A stretch of 64,000 nucleotides of DNA, taken from the NCBI GenBank assembly GCA_030041435.1, contig JASHNW010000050.1:150019-214018 (forward strand), in the 5' to 3' direction. Source of the DNA: Acidobacteriaceae bacterium. Its GTDB lineage: Bacteria > Acidobacteriota > Terriglobia > Terriglobales > Acidobacteriaceae. Below are positions 1-8,333 of the stretch, in pieces. The notes beneath the pieces were generated by a model. That model was not told the origin of the DNA, searched no databases, and saw nothing but the letters and a program-made list of their open reading frames with translations. A program made the position numbers and the translations under genes. Position 1 is the stretch's first letter. Each line of letters opens with the position of its first letter.

Positions 1-2
1 CG

Positions 3-1301
3 TTTGCCGAGGCCGGCCATCTGGAGAGCTTTACGCTGCATGCGGGCGATACGCAGGGATTGCTGAAGGGCAGCCGTCTGGAAGACGTGTCGACGCTAAC
101 GCTGGACGGAGTGACGTTCGCGCCGGGGAAGATCGACTCAACGATGGGCAGCGATGAACTGCCGATGGTGGCGAAGGACGCGAAGGCGGCGGCGAAACTG
201 ACGCAGGGCACGGAGGCCGAGGCGGACGTGGCGCTGGACGACGGGCGGATGCTGCAGGTGCAGGCGACGGTGACGGATCCGCGGCCGGGGGTGGAGCTGA
301 TCGGGAAGAGCGTGCAGTCGTCGGCCTCGAGCGCTGGCAGCAATATCGAGCTGGCGAACCAGGACGAGCTGCCGCAGGATGCGAAGCTGCGATTCTCGAT
401 CCGCGCGGAGTCGCCCAAGGCGTTCCATCGCAGCGAGGCGATCGAAGTGGCGACGGAGGACGAGGCGTTCTCCACCACGCTGAGCCTGGACAACGGGGGC
501 ATGCTGCTGGAAAACAGCAAGGTGGCGCTGGTGACGCTGGATCCGGCGAAGGCATTTGGCGGGTCGGCGTTCGGAGCGCTGAAGTTTCGCGTGATCGACA
601 ATGGCGCAGCGGGCGACTGGCAGCCGCTGGCAACGCTGGTGCGGCTGCCGGAGCTGCAGACGCTGAAATGTCCGTCGGGCGAGGACCAGCAGTGCCGGTT
701 GAGCGGAGCCAACCTGTTTCTGGTGGATTCAGTGGCGAGCGATCCGCAGTTTTCCAATGCGGTGCAGGTGCCGGATGGATTTCCGGGATATGTGCTGCCG
801 GTGCCGCATCCGGAGAGCGGCGAGCTGTACGTGAAGCTGCGCGACGATCCGACGGTGGTAAACCAGGTGACGCTGGCGGCAGAGAAGCTGCCTCCGCCTC
901 CGGGCGTAGCGGCGCTGCGGCACGGGCCGCGGCCTGCGTATCACGAGGGAGAAGCGGCGCCGGCGCCGGGCGCAGGTGCGACCCAGCCGGCGGCGGGCGC
1001 TGCGGCGGCGCAGCCTGAAACTTCCGCACCGGGCCCGTCGTCATCGCAACACAGTCAAAAGCCGGCAACGCAGCCGGCGCCGACGCCGGGGAGCACTCCC
1101 GCAACCAGTCCTGCACCGGCGCAGCCTTCGACTTCGCCGCAGCCGCAGAGCGGAGGGAGCCAGACGCAGGCCGCTCCGCCGGCGGGGGGAAGTGGTGGGT
1201 CTTCCTCGCAGGGCACGCCGCCGGCGAGTGGGCAGACGCAAGGTGGGCAGCAGGGGAACCAGCCGCCGGCTGCGGCGTCTGGTCCGGCGCCGCAGCTGTA
1301 G
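3..1301 (+). CDS. C-terminal part of a large exported protein with a Pro/Gln/Ser-rich tail (5' end outside window)
   Basis: The reading frame is open from the left window edge, so the start is missing. About 300 residues look like beta-sandwich modules: many short Val/Thr/Leu strands and one close Cys pair (LKCPSGEDQQCRLSG, near nt 660-700), as often seen in disulphide-bearing exported proteins. From about nt 950 to the stop the protein becomes a low-complexity Pro/Ala/Gln/Gly/Ser tail, like a flexible cell-surface or periplasmic spacer. No catalytic motif is visible and I do not recognise the family; an IPT/TIG-like surface fold is only a guess. It lies 76 bases upstream of the first VWFA-related gene on the same strand and could share its transcript. 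Confidence 0.7.
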   Translation, partial: FAEAGHLESFTLHAGDTQGLLKGSRLEDVSTLTLDGVTFAPGKIDSTMGSDELPMVAKDAKAAAKLTQGTEAEADVALDDGRMLQVQATVTDPRPGVELIGKSVQSSASSAGSNIELANQDELPQDAKLRFSIRAESPKAFHRSEAIEVATEDEAFSTTLSLDNGGMLLENSKVALVTLDPAKAFGGSAFGALKFRVIDNGAAGDWQPLATLVRLPELQTLKCPSGEDQQCRLSGANLFLVDSVASDPQFSNAVQVPDGFPGYVLPVPHPESGELYVKLRDDPTVVNQVTLAAEKLPPPPGVAALRHGPRPAYHEGEAAPAPGAGATQPAAGAAAAQPETSAPGPSSSQHSQKPATQPAPTPGSTPATSPAPAQPSTSPQPQSGGSQTQAAPPAGGSGGSSSQGTPPASGQTQGGQQGNQPPAAASGPAPQL

Positions 1302-1377
1302 CGGGCTGCCGAGCGCGGGAGTTTGGCGTACTCTGGAGACGCATTTTCGATGTGGCTGTCACGGTCCGGAGGTCACG

Positions 1378-2451
1378 ATGATGCGTCGAGCCGTACTCCC
1401 TCTTATGCTGTTCATCGTTGCGGGAAGCGCCTGCGCGCAACAGAGTGTGCCGGCGCCGGCGCTCGAGCCCCGTCCGACCGCACAAACCGGGGCCGTGCCT
1501 CTGGATGTGGTGGTAACGGATAAAGCGGGGCATCCGATTCCGGGATTGCAGGAGAGCGATTTCACGCTGCTCGACAACGGGCACCCGACGCAAATCAAGT
1601 CGTTTGAAGCCATCGCAGCGCCGGCAACCGCCACGCCGTCGACGACTCCGACCCAGGCGATGCTGGTGATCGATGAGGTGAACACATCGTTCATCGCGGT
1701 GAGCGTCGAACGGACCCAGCTGCACAATTTTCTGACGCAAAACCAGGGGCATCTGCCGCTGCCGGTGAGCATTGCTATGGTGACCGACACCGGCGTCCAG
1801 CTGCTGAATCAGCCGAGCACGGACGGAAATGCGCTGGATGCGCAATTGCGCCAGGAGCAGAGCACGCTGCGCTCGATTCCGCGCTCGGCGGGGTTTTACG
1901 GGGGCACGGATCGGCTGCAGATCTCGCTGCAATCGCTGAACCGCATCGTGGGATCCCTGGCCACGCTGGAGGGACGCAAGCTGCTGGTATGGATCAGCCA
2001 GGGATGGTGGACGTTCAACAACCCGAATGTCATGGTGACGGAGCCGGAGCGGCGCACATTCTTTTCGGCAGTTGTGAGCTTCTCGGACGCGCTGCAGCGC
2101 GGACAAATCACTCTGTATGCAGTGAATCCGGAGGGCACGGAGGATGCCGGCAACTTCAGCAATTTCGAATGGCAGAATTTTCTGAAGCCGGTACTGTCGG
2201 CAAAGAAAGCCGATCCGGGCGACCTGGCGCTGCAGGTGCTGGCGACGCACAGCGGGGGGCTGGTTTTGTTCGGCAGCAACGACATCGCCAGCGAGCTGGT
2301 GAAGTGTGTGGCAGACGGAACGGCCTGGTACCGGCTGACCTTCGATCCCGAGCAGGCCGAGGCGCCGGAGACGTGGCATTCGCTCGAGGTGAAGCTGGAC
2401 AAGCCGGGACTAAAAGTGCGCACCAGCAACGGATACTATGCGGAGCGGTGA
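1378..2451 (+). CDS. Acidobacterial VWFA-related secreted protein, copy 1
   Basis: The 357-residue protein has a clear signal peptide (MMRRAVLPLMLF... ending ACAQ near residue 20). A GGAGG at 1368-1372 sits 5 bases before the ATG at 1378; a longer frame reaches back to 976 but overlaps the upstream gene and hides the signal. The start DVVVTDKAGHPIPGLQ, the core LVIDEVNTSF and the end NGYYAER fit the acidobacterial 'VWFA-related' family (TIGR03436 type), whose function is unknown. The classical metal site DxSxS is not present at the expected first strand (IDEVN), so metal-dependent adhesion is doubtful. It is followed, with a 14-base overlap, by a paralogue of similar length, and the two genes share a 34-base exact repeat at their 3' ends. 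Confidence 0.85.
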   Translation: MMRRAVLPLMLFIVAGSACAQQSVPAPALEPRPTAQTGAVPLDVVVTDKAGHPIPGLQESDFTLLDNGHPTQIKSFEAIAAPATATPSTTPTQAMLVIDEVNTSFIAVSVERTQLHNFLTQNQGHLPLPVSIAMVTDTGVQLLNQPSTDGNALDAQLRQEQSTLRSIPRSAGFYGGTDRLQISLQSLNRIVGSLATLEGRKLLVWISQGWWTFNNPNVMVTEPERRTFFSAVVSFSDALQRGQITLYAVNPEGTEDAGNFSNFEWQNFLKPVLSAKKADPGDLALQVLATHSGGLVLFGSNDIASELVKCVADGTAWYRLTFDPEQAEAPETWHSLEVKLDKPGLKVRTSNGYYAER

Positions 2452-2467
2452 GAGCCGGGGCGAGCGA
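2434..2467 (+). repeat. 34-base direct repeat, copy 1
   Basis: The 34 bases covering the last codons and stop of VWFA copy 1 plus 16 bases beyond it are identical to 3566-3599. They also hold the start codon of copy 2. Confidence 0.85.
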
Positions 2468-3583
2468 ATATTGGGGCGGGGTGTGGGCGCATCGGGAAGC
2501 AGGCAAGATAACGCAGCAAAACTAAAGCTGTGCGCGGGGCCGTTGCTGGCGCTCCTGTGCATTGGCGTCGCGGCGGCCCAGAAGCATCTGGCCATTCCGC
2601 AGACGAGCGTCGCGGCGGTGCCGGCCGCGACCGGTCCGATCGTCCTGGATGTGGAGGTGACGGACAAGGCGGGAAATCCGGTGGCGGGGCTACGGACGAG
2701 CGATTTCAGCGTGTTCGATGGCCGGAAACCGGCGCCGATTGTTTTCTTTTACGCACACGAGAATTCTCCGGCGCAGCCGGACGCGGACTCGGCCATTCTT
2801 CTCATCGACGACGTCAACGTGGACTTCAACTCGGTCAGCCAGGAGCGGTCACAGATCGAGGCCTTTCTGCGCAGTGGCCAGGGGCATCTGCCCGTGCCGG
2901 TTTCCATCGTGCTGGTGACGGAGACGCGCATGGAGCAACTGGTCGCGCCATCCCGGGACGGCAATCTGCTGGCGGCAGAGTTCGATCACTGGAATGGGGG
3001 ACTGCGTCGGATCCCCGAGGCGGCGGATTGGGGCGACATGGAACGATGGCAGTCCTGCATGGGCGCGCTCGATAAAGTGACAACGTTTCTGGCGCGGCGA
3101 GCGGGCCGCAAACAGCTGATCTGGGTCAGCCCAGGCTGGGAGTTGTTCTACTCGGCGAATATGATCACGACCGAAGCGCAGCAAAAATGGCTGATGCAGC
3201 AAATTGTCGGTTACTCGGACAGGTTGCGGCAGGAGCAGATCGTCGTCGACATGGTCGACCCGCTGGGAACACAGGACGAGGCTGGCATGATGGCGTCGCA
3301 GTGGCAGAGCCTGCTGAAGCCGGTCAGGAAATGGAACGATGCGTATCCGGGCGATCTGGGATTGCAGGTGCTGGCCACCCAGAGCGGAGGCCAGGTGCTG
3401 TATGCGAGCAATGATGTGGCCGAGGAGCTGGGAAAATGTCTGCAGGACGCCTCCGCCTGGTACACGCTTGACATTGCGCGGCAGACAACCACGGAAGCGG
3501 ATACCTGGCATGAAGTGCAGGTGAAGGCAAATCGGCCGAACCTGGTGGTGCGGACGCGCAACGGCTACTATGCGGAGCGGTGA
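2438..3583 (+). CDS. Acidobacterial VWFA-related secreted protein, copy 2
   Basis: This is a paralogue of the gene just upstream. It shares DVEVTDKAGNPVAGL, LLIDDVNVDF, GDLGLQVLATQSGG and the C-terminus NGYYAER. The frame begins at ATG 2438, inside the last codons of copy 1; GTG at 2483 or TTG at 2471 would give a more usual signal peptide, whose hydrophobic core LCAGPLLALLCIGVAAA lies around residues 31-47 of the long form. The family role is unknown; a periplasmic or surface interaction is the usual assumption for VWA-like folds. As in copy 1 the DxSxS metal motif is absent (IDDVN). The overlap of 14 bases implies translational coupling. The position and shared 3' sequence point to tandem duplication. 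Confidence 0.82.
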   Translation: MRSGESRGERILGRGVGASGSRQDNAAKLKLCAGPLLALLCIGVAAAQKHLAIPQTSVAAVPAATGPIVLDVEVTDKAGNPVAGLRTSDFSVFDGRKPAPIVFFYAHENSPAQPDADSAILLIDDVNVDFNSVSQERSQIEAFLRSGQGHLPVPVSIVLVTETRMEQLVAPSRDGNLLAAEFDHWNGGLRRIPEAADWGDMERWQSCMGALDKVTTFLARRAGRKQLIWVSPGWELFYSANMITTEAQQKWLMQQIVGYSDRLRQEQIVVDMVDPLGTQDEAGMMASQWQSLLKPVRKWNDAYPGDLGLQVLATQSGGQVLYASNDVAEELGKCLQDASAWYTLDIARQTTTEADTWHEVQVKANRPNLVVRTRNGYYAER

Positions 3584-3599
3584 GAGCCGGGGCGAGCGA
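3566..3599 (+). repeat. 34-base direct repeat, copy 2
   Basis: An exact copy of 2434-2467, 1132 bases downstream, covering the last codons and stop of VWFA copy 2 and the GTG start of the methyltransferase gene. Confidence 0.85.
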
Positions 3600-4524
3600 G
3601 GTGGGCGAAGGCGAATCGAAGCGGGCAGCGGACACCGATCGAATTTACGATAAGGAAATGATCGAGGGACGCCGCAGCGCAACGGCGGAGCGGGTGGCGA
3701 TGCGGCGCGCCGCGCATCAACTTTACGACGAGCCGGTGGTTTTCGAGGATCCGCTGGCGCTGACGATTCTGAGCGACGAGGCGGCAGCGCAGGTGCGCAC
3801 GGGCGCAGAACAGGAAAACCAAAATCTGTGGGCGCGCGGGCTGCGCGCATTTATGGCGGTGCGGAGCCGGTTTGCGGAAGAGGAGCTGGCGGAGGCCGTG
3901 GCGCGGGGCGTGCGGCAGTACGTGGTGCTGGGCGCAGGGCTGGACACGTTCGCGTACCGGAATCCATTCGCGGAGCTGCGCGTTTTCGAAGTGGATTTTC
4001 CGCATACGCAGGCGTGGAAGCACCAGCGGCTGGCGCACGGGGGCATTGCGATTCCGGAATCGGTGCGCTATGCGGCGGTCGATTTCGAGCGGCATTCGCT
4101 CGCCGATGGCCTGGCCGAGGCGGGATTCCGGCGCGAGGAGCCGGCGTTTTTCTCGTGGCTGGGTGTGGTGCCGTATCTGACGCGACCGGCGGCTTTCGCC
4201 ACGCTGCAGTTCATTGCGGGGATGCCGCAGAGGAGCGGGGTGGTCTTCGACTACGCGATTCCGCGGGAGATGATGGGCGAGCGGGAGCGGGACGCGTTCG
4301 ATATGCTGGCGGCACGGGTGGCGCGGGCCGGGGAGCCATTCCGGCTGTTCTTCAAGCCGCAGGAACTCGAGGCGGAACTGCGGGGGATGGGCTTTCGGGC
4401 GGTCGAGGATTTGGGCGCGGGAGAAATCCGGCAGCGCTGGTTCGGCGGGGATCGGTGCGGCGCGGATGGGCAGGAGCAGCGTCTGCACGGGCGGTCGGGC
4501 CGGTTGTTGTGCGCGTGGGTGTAG
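3580..4524 (+). CDS. class I SAM-dependent methyltransferase, leucine carboxyl methyltransferase-like family
   Basis: The sequence from RRSATAERVAMRRA through VLGAGLDTFAYR to the acidic strand-2 region VFEVDFPHTQAWK is the pattern of the large 'putative SAM-dependent methyltransferase' group (TIGR00027 / LCM superfamily), whose members methylate carboxyl or phenolic groups of mostly unknown substrates. The GAGLD loop is the SAM-binding motif, about residues 112-116 of the long form. The long form starts at GTG 3580, overlapping the preceding TGA by 4 bases; ATG 3658 is a plausible alternative because conserved sequence begins just after it. The first bases of the long form are the copy of the 34-base repeat shared by the VWFA genes, so the true start is uncertain. 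It faces a second putative carboxyl methyltransferase gene. Confidence 0.8.
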   Translation: MRAGASEVGEGESKRAADTDRIYDKEMIEGRRSATAERVAMRRAAHQLYDEPVVFEDPLALTILSDEAAAQVRTGAEQENQNLWARGLRAFMAVRSRFAEEELAEAVARGVRQYVVLGAGLDTFAYRNPFAELRVFEVDFPHTQAWKHQRLAHGGIAIPESVRYAAVDFERHSLADGLAEAGFRREEPAFFSWLGVVPYLTRPAAFATLQFIAGMPQRSGVVFDYAIPREMMGERERDAFDMLAARVARAGEPFRLFFKPQELEAELRGMGFRAVEDLGAGEIRQRWFGGDRCGADGQEQRLHGRSGRLLCAWV

Positions 4525-4547
4525 CCCGGGGCCGATCCCGCAGGGAG

Positions 4548-5276
4548 TCACCAGACAAACGGAATCAGGCGCCAGCGCGTGACGGCGGCGAAGTCCTGAT
4601 AGCCCGGCAGTTCGCGCTGCAGCGTGCGGTCTTCGAGAGCGGTGCGCAGAATGAGGAGAGCCGCCATGACGGCTGCAAGGACGAGCGCCCAGAGCGAGCC
4701 CAGCGTTAAGGCAACCGAGATGCACATCAGGATCATGCCGACGTACATGGGATGGCGCACGAAGCGATAGGGGCCGGAGCGAACCACCTGCTGACCACGG
4801 TCGGACTGAATGCGGACAGACGATTCGGCCCAGGGGTTGACGACCAGCGGCCAGGCGATGAGCGCGACGCTGCAGAAGAAGAGAGCCAGGGCGGGATACA
4901 GGGTCCAGAAGGGCATCGACGACCAGTGAAACCGGACAACATCGAGTCCGGCGACCGCGGGTTGCGCGATAGTGAGAGGCAGATAGATGGCCAGGATGAC
5001 GCTATCGAACGTTTTCGTGCCGGGGCGGTTCCATTTGGAGCGCGCGGGGATGAGCGTGGGATTGCGGCGATGGACCACGAAGCCGACGGCCAGCATGGTG
5101 AGGGCATAGGCGACAGCCCAGATCCAGCCGCGGAGCCAGCGGATGCGGCCTGCGGAAGCGAACAGCAGAGCGACCCAGAACGCCATAAAGGCCAGGCCCT
5201 GGAGGAGCCGGGGGTATGCGGAATCTCTGCTCTTTGCGCTTTCGAGCGATGTTTGCAGATTGACGGTTTGAGGCAT
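4548..5276 (-). CDS. isoprenylcysteine carboxylmethyltransferase / phospholipid methyltransferase-like membrane protein
   Basis: A 242-residue protein with about six hydrophobic segments and the C-terminal signature GPYRFVRHPMYVG followed by a Glu-containing helix (LEDRTLQRELPGY), typical of the ICMT/PEMT membrane methyltransferases that transfer a methyl group from SAM to a carboxyl or amine at the membrane. I chose ATG 5276 because a GGAGG (complement of 5286-5290) lies 9 bases before it; the frame is open 26 codons further upstream. The bacterial substrate is not known from sequence. It is convergent with the LCM-type methyltransferase, 23 bases away. Confidence 0.82.
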   Translation of the reverse strand: MPQTVNLQTSLESAKSRDSAYPRLLQGLAFMAFWVALLFASAGRIRWLRGWIWAVAYALTMLAVGFVVHRRNPTLIPARSKWNRPGTKTFDSVILAIYLPLTIAQPAVAGLDVVRFHWSSMPFWTLYPALALFFCSVALIAWPLVVNPWAESSVRIQSDRGQQVVRSGPYRFVRHPMYVGMILMCISVALTLGSLWALVLAAVMAALLILRTALEDRTLQRELPGYQDFAAVTRWRLIPFVW

Positions 5277-5417
5277 GGGAGGACACCTCCGCTGTGACGG
5301 TGCAGGCCGTGGGGCGCGAGGGAAAAGGGCGCGGCTCCGCATCACTCGATGCATAGCCTGGAAGGCGGTTGATTGTCAGTGACGGCCGATACGCAGGCCG
5401 GCGGCCGCGGGCACCGA

Positions 5418-6356
5418 TCACATATTGGTGTGGCCGGCGCGCATTTCCTCGTTGAAGCTGGGACGCGTGACGGCGAGCGCGGCATTGAGTTTTGCGCGAT
5501 ACAGGTCGGCGTGGCTGAGAAGGGTTGGGGTGGAGGCGGCGTATTCGCCGTCGAGAGAGAGCAGGCCCTGGCGGGAGAGATCGGCGGCCATGCGGGCCAG
5601 CTCTTCGGCGGTGGTGTTCAGGTACTGTGCGTCGCGTGGGTCGGCGATCCAGACGGGCTGACCGGCGCCGAGGACGCCGGAGAGCCAGTAGACCTTGAGG
5701 GCGAGGAAGTCCATGCGGCTCTTGTCGTCGGTATCGGTGAAGAAAAACTTTTTCTGCCAGCGGCTGTAGTAGCGGGTGGTGACGGGGACGGGCTGGCGGT
5801 TGCCGCTTTTGAGCAGCTCAAGCTGGCCGCGATCCAGAGTCTTGCGGACGGCGTTGTAGATGAAGGTCTCGGCGTAGGGCTGCTCGGGGGCGGGGACGAT
5901 CTCGGCGAAGGTGACGGTCATGCTGGCGGAGACGAGCGCGTGGAGCGGGGAGCCGGCTCCATCTTCAAGATGCAGGGTGCCGTGGACGATCCAGGTGTCA
6001 GCTCCGGAGGTGGAGCGGTGAAACGGCCAGCCGAACTGGCTGAAGCTGACGGGCAGACCGGCAAGGGTGACATAGGCGTCGGGGCGCGGGTTGCGGAGGC
6101 GATGCGCGGCTTCGCGCAGGTGGGAGATCATTTCCGGCAGCAGCTCGGACTTGTTGAAGTCGAAGGCTTCGCTCAGCTCGAGGAGGAGAGTGCGCTCGGG
6201 CGGTGCGCCGGGCGACTTGGCGAGGCTGAAGCGGGTTGTGGGATGGCCTTTGAAGTCCTTGCCGGAGTCCGTGGAAAGGACAGTGAGGCCCGCCTGCTGC
6301 ACGGCGGAGTGCAGATTGTCGATGAGATGAGAAGGCAAGGGAGTAGTCGCGTCCAT
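5418..6356 (-). CDS. conserved protein of unknown function
   Basis: A 312-residue soluble protein that I do not recognise. It has no signal peptide or membrane segment. It is rich in charged residues, with a C-terminal helical stretch (AEELARMAADLSRQG) that could be a winged-helix-like or packing domain, and a central part with alternating strands (AETFIYNAVRKTL, RYYSRWQKKFFFTDTDDK). An AAGGAA (complement of 6371-6377) lies 14 bases before the ATG, rather far for a ribosome site. It stands alone, 141 bases from its downstream neighbour, with no context that suggests a pathway. Confidence 0.7.
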   Translation of the reverse strand: MDATTPLPSHLIDNLHSAVQQAGLTVLSTDSGKDFKGHPTTRFSLAKSPGAPPERTLLLELSEAFDFNKSELLPEMISHLREAAHRLRNPRPDAYVTLAGLPVSFSQFGWPFHRSTSGADTWIVHGTLHLEDGAGSPLHALVSASMTVTFAEIVPAPEQPYAETFIYNAVRKTLDRGQLELLKSGNRQPVPVTTRYYSRWQKKFFFTDTDDKSRMDFLALKVYWLSGVLGAGQPVWIADPRDAQYLNTTAEELARMAADLSRQGLLSLDGEYAASTPTLLSHADLYRAKLNAALAVTRPSFNEEMRAGHTNM

Positions 6357-6693
6357 GATGGTTTACGGTTCCTTTCATTGTAACGAGAGGCGCGCATTCG
6401 GGGGGCCCGGGGCGATGATGTGGCGAAGAGGGAAGGGGCTATGACCCGAAAGAGGGACGTCGGCTTTCATTACTTATGTAATGATTGGGCCAGTTCTGCC
6501 GGGTTCTACATGATGGTGTCTCTTTCCGGGGCATCCGCCGGCGTAGCGAACGCTGCGCGGGTTGGCTGCGAGGGTTTTTTAAGCCGGGAGAGCGCCTGCG
6601 AGAACGAAAGCGGACGGAAACTGAAACTCCGGCGGGCGGAGTCCGTCTAGTCTGCTTCACGATAGATTCCCGGAGGAAGATGGAGGATCTTCC
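6357..6693. other. 337-base intergenic region with two small inverted repeats
   Basis: Short frames here lack start signals and family resemblance, so I call no gene. Two inverted repeats stand out. At 6468-6483 CATTAC and GTAATG flank four bases, a possible operator for the divergent genes. At 6613-6647 GACGGA and TCCGTC enclose a second stem (CTCCG/CGGAG around GCGGG), a small nested hairpin just upstream of the GGAGG of the 6694 gene that would lie in its leader RNA. No clear -35/-10 pair is seen. Confidence 0.4.
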
Positions 6694-6948
6694 GTGCAAT
6701 CGGTACGTCGTATTGCTTTGGCAGTATTTGCCACGGTCGAATTGTTTGCGCTGCTGGCAGCTTTAGCGAAGCCCGCTTACGGCTATGTGGATCCCGGGTC
6801 GGGACTGCTGGCCATGCAGGTGGGCGGATCGATGCTGGTCGGGGCATTGTTCATCCTGCGCTCCAAAATCCGTAAACTTCTCCGTTTGTCTCCACCGGCA
6901 AATGTTCCCAAAGCTGAGGCCGAAGAGAGCGCAAAAGCCAGGAATTAA
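6694..6948 (+). CDS. small membrane protein with YVDPGSG motif
   Basis: An 84-residue protein: N-terminal hydrophobic segment (about residues 7-28), then AYGYVDPGSG at 28-37, a second hydrophobic segment (about 38-56) and a basic tail (RSKIRKLLR). A GGAGG at 6682-6686 precedes the GTG start by 7 bases. Its stop overlaps the ATG of the next gene by one base (TAATG), so the two are translationally coupled. From memory, proteins with this exact YVDPGSG turn occur next to sulfatase-like and methyltransferase genes in other phyla, which suggests a small subunit or anchor for the enzymes encoded by the next two genes. Its molecular role is unknown. Confidence 0.78.
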   Translation: MQSVRRIALAVFATVELFALLAALAKPAYGYVDPGSGLLAMQVGGSMLVGALFILRSKIRKLLRLSPPANVPKAEAEESAKARN

Positions 6949-8327
6949 TGGCAGCCGGGGAACTGCAGCTCGAAACATTTCGCGATCCGGCCGGATCCCT
7001 GCGGATTGCAGGAGAGCGGGCAGTGCGGCGCGTGCGGACGGGGAACGCCGCGGGGGCACTCGCGTTCCTGCAGTCTCCGCTGGCGCTAGACTGGATGCGG
7101 CAGGGCCGGCTGATCGAGACGCGCTTTGTCTCCGGGGCGGACGGCGAGGTGACGCTGGAGCATCCGCGGGTTTTCTTTCCTTCTTATCCCTGGGAGTGGC
7201 CGCCGGCCGCCTGGAGGTCGGCAGCAGAGCTGACGCTTGATCTGTGCGAGGCGTTGCTGGAGCGCGGACTGATTCTGAAAGACGCGACCCCGCTGAATGT
7301 GCTTTTCCGGGGGACGCAGCCGGTGTTTGTGGATGTGCTGTCGGTGGATGCGCGCGACCCGGAGAGCCCGCTGTGGCTGGCATACGGGCAATTCGTGCGG
7401 ACGTTTTTGCTGCCGCTGGCGGCATACAAGTATCTCGGCTGGCCGCTGTCGGCGACCATCCAGAAGCGCGACGGGTACGAGCCCGCCGACCTGGCGCCTC
7501 ATCTGAGCGTTTGGCAACGCGGGCGCGAGCCGTTCCGCTCGCTGGTGACGCTGCCGCTGATGCTCGAAAGGAACGGAAGCCACAGCGCGCAGACCGCAGC
7601 AAAGGTGCGGCAGAGGCCGGATGTAGCGCTGGCGGTGCTGCGGAGGAATCTCGCCGGGCTGCGGCGGTATCTGCGGCGGCTCGAGCCGAAACGCAGAACC
7701 TCGCAGTGGAGCGGCTATGCGGAGAGAGCGGATCACTACCGGGCCGACGATCTGCTGCTGAAGCAGCGGTTTGTGCGCAACGCGGTAGCGGCTGCGCAGC
7801 CGAAGCATGTGCTGGACCTGGGCGCGAACACGGGCGTCTATTCACGGTTTGCGGCAGAGTGCGGAGCCGATGTGGCTGCCTGGGATACGGATGTGGCGGC
7901 GACGGAAGAGAACTGGCGCGAGTCGCGCCGCCTGGACGCAGCGGTGATGCCGCTGGTGGCAAATGCTGCGCGTCCCACGCCCGCGGTGGGCTGGCGCAAC
8001 GCGGAGAGCCTGGCGCTGCTGGATCGGGCGCGCGGGCGCTTCGACTGCGTGATGATGCTGGGGCTGATTCACCACCTGCTGCTCTCGGAGCAGATTCCGC
8101 TGTGCGAAATTGCCAGGCTGCTGCGGGAGCTGACCACGAACTGGGCGATTGTGGAGTGGGTGCCGGCGACGGATCCGCGGTTTGTGGATCTGATGCGCGG
8201 TCGCGACGCGCTGTATAGTCATCTGGACGAGGCTCAATTTGGCGCAGCGATCGAAAAGCACTTCACCGTGATGCTGCGCGACGCATTGCCCAACGGCCGG
8301 GTCATGTTTCTGCTGCAAGCCAGGTAA
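6948..8327 (+). CDS. class I SAM-dependent methyltransferase with an N-terminal kinase-like region
   Basis: A 459-residue protein. The C-terminal third is a Rossmann methyltransferase: VLDLGANTGVYSR (from about residue 288) is the SAM loop, VAAWDTD the acidic end of strand 2, and MMLGLIHHLLL the usual helix after strand 4. The N-terminal part contains LILKDATPLNVLF and PVFVDVLSVD, which resemble the D-x4-N catalytic loop and metal-binding strand of aminoglycoside-phosphotransferase/RIO-like kinases but are degenerate. It starts within the stop of the YVDPGSG gene and ends 6 bases before the sulfatase-like gene, so the three form one unit. The substrate is unknown; modification of a surface glycan or lipid is my inference from the neighbours. 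Confidence 0.82.
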   Translation: MAAGELQLETFRDPAGSLRIAGERAVRRVRTGNAAGALAFLQSPLALDWMRQGRLIETRFVSGADGEVTLEHPRVFFPSYPWEWPPAAWRSAAELTLDLCEALLERGLILKDATPLNVLFRGTQPVFVDVLSVDARDPESPLWLAYGQFVRTFLLPLAAYKYLGWPLSATIQKRDGYEPADLAPHLSVWQRGREPFRSLVTLPLMLERNGSHSAQTAAKVRQRPDVALAVLRRNLAGLRRYLRRLEPKRRTSQWSGYAERADHYRADDLLLKQRFVRNAVAAAQPKHVLDLGANTGVYSRFAAECGADVAAWDTDVAATEENWRESRRLDAAVMPLVANAARPTPAVGWRNAESLALLDRARGRFDCVMMLGLIHHLLLSEQIPLCEIARLLRELTTNWAIVEWVPATDPRFVDLMRGRDALYSHLDEAQFGAAIEKHFTVMLRDALPNGRVMFLLQAR

Positions 8328-8333
8328 GAAAAG

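Noticed and set aside
31..2379. Long minus-strand frame of 782 codons over the exported protein and VWFA genes, and similar antisense frames at 31996-33726, 36245-38449, 50209-53319 and 58394-60823
   Set aside because: High GC with strong third-position bias produces long open antisense frames; their translations are Arg/Pro/Ala-rich with no motifs, while the opposite strand encodes clear families.
6420..6766. Two short plus-strand frames (76 and 93 codons) in the 6357-6693 gap
   Set aside because: No ribosome site or family likeness, and they overlap each other and the promoter/leader of the YVDPGSG gene.
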